8,761 nt of DNA from Chloroflexota bacterium (lineage in GTDB: Bacteria; Chloroflexota; Dehalococcoidia; SM23-28-2; RBG-16-64-32), in contig VBJS01000097.1 of assembly GCA_005880055.1 (NCBI GenBank), forward strand, positions 1-8,761, read 5' to 3'. Position numbers and translations under genes: made by a program. The notes under the pieces are model-generated. The model saw nothing but the letters and a program-made list of their open reading frames with translations. It was not told where the DNA came from and ran no database searches. Within the stretch, counting starts at the first letter, position 1, and each line of letters opens with the position of its first letter. Of this stretch, positions 1 to 4,398 are shown one piece after another.

Positions 1-8
1 CTGCACCC

Positions 9-51
9 TTGAAGAAAGAGAGAACGGGTCTCAAAGCGGGCTTAGCCGTTC
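9..51 (-). terminator. possible intrinsic terminator of the prfA-prmC operon
   Basis: On the minus strand, GAACGG (51-46) pairs with CCGTTC (27-22), and a pyrimidine tract TCTCTTTCTTC follows directly. The 18-base loop contains a small inner pairing (AAGC/GCTT). It lies 12 bases past the TGA of the last minus-strand gene, where a terminator is expected. The stem is short and the tract is not pure T, so this is tentative. Confidence 0.3.
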
Positions 52-62
52 AGAGCGTCCGG

Positions 63-404
63 TCAGCGGCGGATGGTGATGCTGATGCGCAGGTCCTTGG
101 CCTTAGTCAGCCCCCAGATGTCGAGCGAGGACTCGAACAGCTCGCCGCCGCCAATGATGAGCGAGATGGCGAGCAGCCAGGCCGCGCCGAAGAGCCAGGC
201 GGTGCCAACGCCGAGGAGCGCCAGCCCCACGATCGTTTGACGGAAGCCGCGCAGCCAGGTGAGAGCCTTTGCCGGATCTCGGACCGGCAGCAGCATACCG
301 ATCGCCTGGCGACGCACGCCGAGCAGCGTCTGGATCAAGCCCAGCATGACGAGCAGGACGGCGGGAACGAGGCGCCAATCGGCCTGCCATATGGCCTCCA
401 TCAT
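63..404 (-). CDS. small integral membrane protein, function unknown
   Basis: The 113-residue product has three hydrophobic stretches at about residues 12-30, 57-71 and 72-88, separated by a basic segment (RRQAIGMLLPVRDPAK). It ends in a polar, basic tail (KAKDLRISITIRR). No signal peptide or catalytic motif is visible, and I do not recognise the family. It starts at a double ATG (404 and 401) with no clear Shine-Dalgarno and ends in TGA. It is the last gene of the minus-strand run after prmC, 52 bases downstream of the prmC stop, with a 17-bp palindrome in that gap. It is probably co-transcribed, but position alone does not link it to translation termination. Hydrophobic content and reading-frame length support a real gene over the overlapping frames on either strand. 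Confidence 0.7.
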   Translation of the reverse strand: MMEAIWQADWRLVPAVLLVMLGLIQTLLGVRRQAIGMLLPVRDPAKALTWLRGFRQTIVGLALLGVGTAWLFGAAWLLAISLIIGGGELFESSLDIWGLTKAKDLRISITIRR

Positions 405-438
405 GACTCAATTATCGCCCGGCCAGGGAACAAAATCG

Positions 439-455
439 ATTACCCGCCGGGTAAT
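439..455. promoter_or_regulatory. 17-bp perfect palindrome between prmC and the membrane protein gene
   Basis: ATTACCCGCCGGGTAAT has 8-bp arms around a single central base. It starts one base past the prmC stop and ends 35 bases before the ATG of the next gene. The size and symmetry suit a dimeric repressor operator of TetR or MarR type. As RNA it could fold as a 7-bp stem with a 3-base loop, followed on the minus strand by ATCGATTTTG, a poor T tract. Operator or weak intra-operon attenuator are both possible. Confidence 0.4.
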
Positions 456-456
456 G

Positions 457-1332
457 TTAGCCGGCTGCATTGGTCGTCACCTCCGGCAGATTGACGCGCT
501 GACCGCTATGCAGTCGGGCGTGCGGGAACGCTACGCGAGCCAGCTCCGCCACTGCGGCGCCCTGCTCGTCGCCGATTTCTGCGAAGAGTGCGCCGCCCGG
601 CAGCAGGTATGGCGGCGCCGACGCCAGCAGGCGTCCTATTTCTCGCAGTCCGTCCTGCCCGCCGTCCAGGCCCAGACGCGGCTCGTGATCCCGTATCTCT
701 GGAGGGAGCGCCTCCCAATCGGCCGTGCGGACGTACGGGAGATTTGCCGCGATGATATCTACGGGCTGGGTGAGTGGCGCCAACAGGTCTCCCAGGAGGC
801 AGGAGAGCCTGCCCGTAACTCGATGCCTCATCGCGTTGGTCTTGCACAGGCTCAGCGCTTGTGGTGACGAGTCGATAGCGATAAATTGCGCGCCCCGTAC
901 ATCGCGGACGGAGCTGCGGAATACGTGGGCGAGCGACACTGCGATCACTCCCGAGCCGCAGCCGACATCGGCGATCCTGGGCGCCCACTCCCCATGGTGG
1001 CGATCGAGCACAAACTTAACGATCGATTCAACCAGCGCCTCCGTCTCCGGACGAGGGATGATGGCGGCCGGCGAGACTTCGAACTCGAGGCCGAAGAACT
1101 CGCGATGGCCCGTAATGTAGGCCGTCGGCTCGTGGCGCGCCCGGCGTCCGAGAAGAGAACGGAATGACACTTCTTGTTCGGCCGTCATGTCCTCGTTGAA
1201 CCGCTGGTACAGACGCGCACGATCTGAACCGAGCGCGTGCATAAGCAGCAACTCGGCTTCGAGGCGCGGCTCATCGCTGCGTGCTTCCGCGATCACGGCC
1301 TCACCGTGCCGCAGGGCGTCAGACAGCGTCAC
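457..1332 (-). CDS. prmC: PrmC (HemK), release factor glutamine N5-methyltransferase
   Basis: PrmC uses S-adenosylmethionine to methylate the glutamine of the GGQ motif in RF1 and RF2, in the cytoplasm. From the GTG at 1332 the product is 291 residues, typical for the family. It shows the N-terminal helical substrate-binding domain (SDALRHGEAVIAEA, PRLEAELLLMHALG), IIPRPETE at about 91-98, the SAM-binding motif DVGCGSGVIAVSLA from about 122, and NLPY at about 197-200 where most members have NPPY. The frame is open to 1401, but those codons overlap prfA and lack homology. The GTG lies 7 bases past the prfA TGA (1342-1340), which suggests translational coupling. The last 15 or so residues (after FPHARLH) do not resemble the usual DLAGRDRV-like ending, so a late frameshift is possible. 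It sits directly after its substrate's gene, the common prfA-prmC order. Confidence 0.92.
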   Translation of the reverse strand: MTLSDALRHGEAVIAEARSDEPRLEAELLLMHALGSDRARLYQRFNEDMTAEQEVSFRSLLGRRARHEPTAYITGHREFFGLEFEVSPAAIIPRPETEALVESIVKFVLDRHHGEWAPRIADVGCGSGVIAVSLAHVFRSSVRDVRGAQFIAIDSSPQALSLCKTNAMRHRVTGRLSCLLGDLLAPLTQPVDIIAANLPYVRTADWEALPPEIRDHEPRLGLDGGQDGLREIGRLLASAPPYLLPGGALFAEIGDEQGAAVAELARVAFPHARLHSGQRVNLPEVTTNAAG

Positions 1333-1339
1333 CGGCCGG

Positions 1340-2110
1340 TCAGGCGAGCTGTGCTTCCAGGGCCCGCGCCTGCTCTTGTTCACTGAGAGCATCGACCACA
1401 TCGTCCAGGTTGCCGTCCAGCAGGTCCGGCAGGTTGTGCCGAGTGTATCCGACGCGGTGGTCGGTCATCCGGTCCTGCGGGTAGTTGTAGGTACGTATCT
1501 TCTCTGCGCGGTCACCGCTCCCGACCTGGGCCCGCCGGTTGGAATCGATCTCCTGGCGCTGTCTGGCCAACTCCATGTCGAGCAGGCGGGCGCGAAGCAC
1601 GGACATCGCCTTCGTCTTGTTCTTGAGCTGAGAACGCTCGTCCTGGCAGACCGCGACCACGCCGGTCGGCACGTGGGTGATTCGAACGGCAGTGGCGTTC
1701 TTCTGGACGTTCTGCCCGCCGTGCCCGCCCGCGTTGAAGATGTCGATTCGAAGGTCCTTATCGTCGACGTGGAAGTCGACGTCGTCAGCTTCCGGCAAGA
1801 CAGCGACAGTGGCCGTGGAGGTGTGGATGCGGCCCTGGGCCTCGGTCTCCGGGACGCGCTGGACGCGGTGCACCCCGCTCTCGTACTTCAGGCGGCTGTA
1901 GGCGCCGCGGCCGCGTACCTCGAACACGATCTCTTTGAAGCCGCCGAGATCGCTCTCATGTGAATCGAGCACTTCCACCCGCCAGCCTTGTCGCTCCGCA
2001 TACCGGGAGTACATGCGAAAGAGGTCCCCCGCGAAGAGCGATGCCTCTTCGCCGCCGGCGGCTGCCCGGATTTCGACTCCTCTACGTGCGCCTCGTCTCG
2101 CTCGATCTCT
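1340..2110 (-). CDS. prfA: peptide chain release factor 1 (RF1), C-terminal part of a broken gene
   Basis: RF1 reads UAA and UAG stop codons and releases the peptide through its GGQ motif. This frame is open from about 2110 but becomes recognisable at VEIRAAAGGEEASLFAGDLF (gtc codon at 2077), upstream of the first ATG at 2014. It contains the RF1 codon-recognition tripeptide in RVPETEAQGRIHTS (PxT, not the SPF of RF2), the catalytic GGHGGQ, and a normal RF1 end (KIRTYNYPQDRMTDHRVGYT, then the DLLDG region). It ends in TGA at 1342-1340, just before prmC. No start suits it here: the N-terminal domain lies upstream in another frame, so alone it would lack domain 1. Both halves look conserved, which suggests a recent lesion or a sequencing or assembly error, not old decay. 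Confidence 0.88.
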   Translation of the reverse strand, partial: RDRARRGARRGVEIRAAAGGEEASLFAGDLFRMYSRYAERQGWRVEVLDSHESDLGGFKEIVFEVRGRGAYSRLKYESGVHRVQRVPETEAQGRIHTSTATVAVLPEADDVDFHVDDKDLRIDIFNAGGHGGQNVQKNATAVRITHVPTGVVAVCQDERSQLKNKTKAMSVLRARLLDMELARQRQEIDSNRRAQVGSGDRAEKIRTYNYPQDRMTDHRVGYTRHNLPDLLDGNLDDVVDALSEQEQARALEAQLA

Positions 2111-2346
2111 TCACGGGCCAGCGCGACGAAATCGGGGTCGCCACCCTCCTGTACCACCTCTCGCGCTTGAGCCAGCGCCGTCTGCAAACGGCGATAGTCG
2201 CTGACGATCGCGATAATCTCGCGTAGTTCGGAGTGTTCGCGGGCAAGCGCCTGCAGCTGGTCGTAATTGGCGGCCACTTCCGGCCGCGACATCTCGGATT
2301 CCAGCTCTCGATATCGCTGCTCAATTGCTTCGAGTTTGTCCCACAT
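1888..2346 (-). CDS. prfA: peptide chain release factor 1 (RF1), N-terminal part of a broken gene
   Basis: From the ATG at 2346 the frame begins MWDKLEAIEQRYRELE, the standard RF1 start, and continues through YDQLQALAREHSELREII to FVALAREEIERDEAHVEE (about 2080-2110), the helical domain 1. An in-frame ATG at 2367 would add seven residues (MSGALQP) without family support. GGAG lies about 13 bases before 2346, and the G-run before 2367 is inside a hairpin. Beyond about 2080 the translation (SKSGQPPAAKRHRSSRG) is out of frame and meaningless. The true continuation, VEIRAAAGGEEA, is in the -1 frame. RF1 proteins normally carry 20-25 more residues here, including an LLLPKDP-like segment, so a deletion of about 65-75 bases that is not a multiple of three fits better than a single indel. 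Confidence 0.85.
   Translation of the reverse strand: MWDKLEAIEQRYRELESEMSRPEVAANYDQLQALAREHSELREIIAIVSDYRRLQTALAQAREVVQEGGDPDFVALAREEIERDEAHVEESKSGQPPAAKRHRSSRGTSFACTPGMRSDKAGGWKCSIHMRAISAASKRSCSRYAAAAPTAA
2079..2098 (-). other. prfA: prfA lesion: frame change with loss of about 20-25 codons
   Basis: The N-terminal frame matches RF1 up to about EEIERDEAHVEE. The C-terminal frame resumes at VEIR (2077). The two frames differ by -1, and the acidic helix and LLLPKDP-type loop usual between them are absent from all frames here. The exact breakpoint cannot be fixed without an intact relative. Confidence 0.7.
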
Positions 2347-2372
2347 GGGTTGTAGTGCTCCGGACATGAAAC

Positions 2373-2391
2373 GGCCCCCGTTTTGGGGGCC
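2373..2391 (-). promoter_or_regulatory. GC-rich hairpin in the prfA leader
   Basis: GGCCCCC (2373-2379) and GGGGGCC (2385-2391) form a perfect 7-bp stem with a 5-base loop. No T tract follows on either strand, so it is not a standard terminator. On the minus strand it lies 5 bases before the ATG at 2367 and 26 before the ATG at 2346, so folding could affect which start is used or stabilise the 5' end of the mRNA. Confidence 0.45.
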
Positions 2392-2399
2392 ACACCCGA

Positions 2400-2405
2400 A
2401 TTATA
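2400..2405 (-). promoter_or_regulatory. candidate -10 element for the prfA operon
   Basis: The minus strand reads TATAAT, a perfect sigma-70 type -10 hexamer, 33 bases before the ATG at 2367 and 54 before the preferred ATG at 2346. A transcript starting 6-8 bases downstream would begin at the leader hairpin. No good -35 hexamer is seen at the usual spacing (the sequence there is CGCGAA), so this is tentative. Confidence 0.35.
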
Positions 2406-2451
2406 TCATGGCCAGTGCAGAATTCGCGGGAAACCATAGTAAGGAGCATGG

Positions 2452-2943
2452 ATGATGACAGCGAATTACTCCCCTTTGAAGATCGCGCCCTACTGGCAGA
2501 TGACGAACGATAACCTGATTGACTTGATGGAGCTGGTGCCGGAGGAGAAGCTGGACTGGACGCCCGCGCCCGGCGAATGGAGCACGCGAGTGATATTGAC
2601 GCACATCATCCTGGCGCGCTATCACGACCAAATTGTGCCCGGCCGGGAGGGTGCGGAGATATCGGAAGTGGTGATGGATTGCCGGACCAAGGAAGGGTTG
2701 AAGACGCACCTGGATTCATCCTGGCACATGGTGGCGGAGTTCCTCTCCGATCCTGCAAAGCTAGATGCCACTCACGAGCCACTGACGGCCAGCGCGCCGG
2801 AGTACATCGAGCCTCCCGTATGCGACGGCCACTACATCGCCTACCACCGGATGGCGCACGACATTCACCACCGCTCGACGATCATCGGCCACTTGACGCA
2901 ACTGGGCATCAGCCTGGACGGTCACAGGGTGCGGCCGCTTTGA
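2452..2943 (+). CDS. DinB-like metal-binding four-helix protein
   Basis: The 163-residue protein has the features of the DinB/YfiT-like superfamily: GEWSTRVILTHIILARYHD with a candidate metal ligand His51, a central helix region around residues 84-100, and a C-terminal YHRMAHDIHHRSTIIGHL with His136 and His140 spaced HxxxH. Such proteins bind a divalent metal through three histidines. Some are thiol-dependent transferases or stress proteins, but the substrate here cannot be told. The start is well supported: AAGGAG (2441-2446) lies 5 bases before ATG 2452 and 8 before a second ATG at 2455. It ends in TGA 15 bases before the convergent hisS stop and is transcribed away from prfA. It looks monocistronic. 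The specific function is unknown. Confidence 0.85.
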   Translation: MMTANYSPLKIAPYWQMTNDNLIDLMELVPEEKLDWTPAPGEWSTRVILTHIILARYHDQIVPGREGAEISEVVMDCRTKEGLKTHLDSSWHMVAEFLSDPAKLDATHEPLTASAPEYIEPPVCDGHYIAYHRMAHDIHHRSTIIGHLTQLGISLDGHRVRPL

Positions 2944-2958
2944 CTTCTTATGCGGAGG

Positions 2959-3348
2959 TCAGGCGAGTCCTACGTTCGCAGCTACGTCACCCATCGCGAC
3001 CGTCTCTTGCGCGCCGGTGGCCAAGCGCCTCAGTGTTACGTTGCCGGCCTTCAGCTCGCGCTCGCCGATGATCGCGGCGTATTCTGCTCCGAGCGCATCC
3101 GCGGTGCGCATTTGAGCCTTGAGGGAGCGTCCAGCTGTCCCGACGACAGTGGCGACGCCCGCGCGGCGAAGCTGCGATCCCAGGCGGAAGGCGTGCACCC
3201 GCGCTTCGGCCGTCTGTAGGGCAATGTAGACTCGTATCTTCGTGTGCGAAGGCACCGGCACTTCCTGCCGCTTCATATTTAGAATGATGCGCTCGATCCC
3301 CGTGCCGAAACCGATGGCCGGCGTTGGTGGCCCGCCCAATTCGTCAAT
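2959..3348 (-). CDS. hisS: histidyl-tRNA synthetase, C-terminal part downstream of an in-frame TAG
   Basis: This continues hisS in the same frame directly after a TAG at 3351-3349. It starts IDELGGPPTPAIGFGTGIER, which is the normal continuation after GGGGRYDG and includes class II motif 3 (GFGTGIER), whose arginine contacts ATP. The anticodon-binding domain follows (IRVYIALQTAEARVHAFRLG, then LRRAGVATVVG, GAEYAAIIGERELKAGNVTLRR), and the gene ends in TGA. A TTG at 3339 is the only nearby start-like codon, with no ribosome-binding site and in mid-domain, so separate translation is unlikely. With the TAG read as leucine, the whole protein would be 425 residues, normal for HisRS. The gene converges with the DinB-like gene. 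Confidence 0.88.
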   Translation of the reverse strand: MDELGGPPTPAIGFGTGIERIILNMKRQEVPVPSHTKIRVYIALQTAEARVHAFRLGSQLRRAGVATVVGTAGRSLKAQMRTADALGAEYAAIIGERELKAGNVTLRRLATGAQETVAMGDVAANVGLA

Positions 3349-3351
3349 CTA
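3349..3351 (-). other. hisS: in-frame TAG at hisS codon 296
   Basis: The minus strand reads tac gac ggc TAG att gac gaa, that is RYDG-stop-IDE. The family usually has leucine here (RYDGLI), so a single T to A change from TTG would create it. The reading frame is unchanged on both sides. Confidence 0.9.
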
Positions 3352-4236
3352 GCCGTCGTAGCGTCCACCGCCGCCGATGCTGCTCTGTCCGCCCTCTTCC
3401 CGGGGTTCCACCTCAAATACCGTGCGCGTGTAGTAGTCCAGCCCCCGCACCAAGCGCGGGTTCAGCGCGAACGGTATGCCGGCGGCCTCGAGGTAGGCGC
3501 GGAGGTCCGAGAAGTGAGCTGCGCATGGTTCGCACAGGTGCTCCGTGATGGGCGGCGCTCCGGCGATGACCGGCTGGCACTCCGGCTGCTTGCAGTCCAG
3601 CAAACGTAACGGGTTGCGCTCGAACCGTTCCCGGCAATCGGAGCAGACAAGGTCGAGCTTATCGCGGTAATAATCACGAAGGAGTTCCAGGTAGGCGGGG
3701 CGGCAGTTCTGGTCGCCGATGGAGTTAAGGTGAAGTGTCAGGCCTGCGAGACCCAGCTCCCCGTACAGCCGCCAGAGCAGCTCGATAATCTCCGCGTCGA
3801 CCGCAGCATCCTCTTCGCCGATCGCCTCGGCACCAAACTGGTGGTGTTGCCGGTATCGGCCGGCCTGGGGACGGTCGTAGCGAAAGTTGGGCGCCAGGTA
3901 CCAGAGGCGCACCGGCTGGGGCCGATTGAACATGCCGTGCTCAAGGTAGGCGCGACAGATCGAAGCCGTGCCCTCCGGGCGCAGGGCCAGCTCCTGGCCG
4001 CTGCGGTCCTCAAAAATGTACATCTCTTTTTGCACGATGTCCGTGACCTCGCCTACACCGCGAGTAAACAGGGACGCCTCCTCTAAAATTGGCGTGTCGA
4101 TACGGCCGTAACCGAAGATGGCGGCAAGGCGCCCGGCCGCCAGCCGGACAGCATCCCAGTACGGCTGATCCCCCGGGAGAATGTCCTGCATGCCACGGGG
4201 AGCTTTGTATCGTCGCGGTTGGTTTGCAGACACGGC
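3349..4236 (-). CDS. hisS: histidyl-tRNA synthetase, N-terminal part ending at the TAG
   Basis: HisRS charges tRNA-His with histidine using ATP, in the cytoplasm. The class II core is clear: YKAPRGMQDILPGDQPYWD near the start, ALRPEGT at about 84-90, motif 2 with APNFRYDRPQAGRYRQHHQF at about 115-134, a cysteine-rich insertion (CSDC, then DCKQPEC and CEPC), and the histidine-specific motif LVRGLDYYTRTVFE at about 262-275. GGGGRYDG then ends at the TAG. I chose the GTG at 4236 because it is 12 residues before the conserved YKAPRG and lies about 23 bases past a candidate promoter. The frame is open to a GTG at 4338, but those extra 34 residues look unrelated and span that promoter. No strong Shine-Dalgarno is seen for either. 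Stopping at the TAG would lose motif 3 and the anticodon-binding domain, leaving no active enzyme. Confidence 0.92.
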   Translation of the reverse strand, partial: AVSANQPRRYKAPRGMQDILPGDQPYWDAVRLAAGRLAAIFGYGRIDTPILEEASLFTRGVGEVTDIVQKEMYIFEDRSGQELALRPEGTASICRAYLEHGMFNRPQPVRLWYLAPNFRYDRPQAGRYRQHHQFGAEAIGEEDAAVDAEIIELLWRLYGELGLAGLTLHLNSIGDQNCRPAYLELLRDYYRDKLDLVCSDCRERFERNPLRLLDCKQPECQPVIAGAPPITEHLCEPCAAHFSDLRAYLEAAGIPFALNPRLVRGLDYYTRTVFEVEPREEGGQSSIGGGGRYDG

Positions 4237-4265
4237 AATGGTCAAGTTGCTAGGGATCGGAGCCG

Positions 4266-4294
4266 AGCATACTAGAGCCTTCAGGCGCACGCAA
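4266..4294 (-). promoter_or_regulatory. candidate hisS promoter
   Basis: On the minus strand TTGCGT (4294-4289), a 17-base spacer and TATGCT (4271-4266) resemble a sigma-70 promoter. TAGTAT (4274-4269) is an overlapping alternative -10. Transcription would start near 4259, giving a leader of about 23 bases before the GTG at 4236. Neither hexamer is close to consensus. Confidence 0.35.
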
Positions 4295-4365
4295 AAACCA
4301 GCATCGCCCAGGATGCGCACGGCCGATCTGTGCAACACTCGGACATCTGCTCAATTCCCGTAGAG

Positions 4366-4389
4366 CCGTTAACGGACCAATGCTAAACT
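4366..4389 (+). promoter_or_regulatory. candidate relA extended -10 promoter with a CCGTTAACGG palindrome
   Basis: TG-C-TAAACT (4381-4389) resembles an extended -10 element. Transcription from it would start near 4396, so the relA mRNA would be leaderless or nearly so, which fits the lack of a properly spaced Shine-Dalgarno before ATG 4399. The perfect 10-bp palindrome CCGTTAACGG (4366-4375) sits in the spacer region and could be an operator. No good -35 is seen. Confidence 0.3.
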
Positions 4390-4398
4390 TGTGGAAAG

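Noticed and set aside
1187..1963. Open frame of 258 codons on the plus strand opposite prfA
   Set aside because: It is antisense to conserved RF1 codons. Its low-complexity valine, aspartate and leucine content is a GC-rich shadow effect with no recognisable domain.
2077..2110. Programmed frameshift in prfA, as known for prfB
   Set aside because: No slippery heptamer or stop-codon context is seen, and a frameshift alone would not supply the missing 20-25 residues. The known programmed case is in RF2, and this protein is RF1 by its PxT motif.
2373..2391. Bidirectional terminator between the DinB-like gene and prfA
   Set aside because: Both genes point away from this gap, and no T tract follows the stem on either strand.
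4237..4338. hisS starting at the upstream GTG 4338
   Set aside because: The extra 34 residues have no HisRS similarity and cross the candidate hisS promoter. The GTG at 4236 gives a family-length protein.
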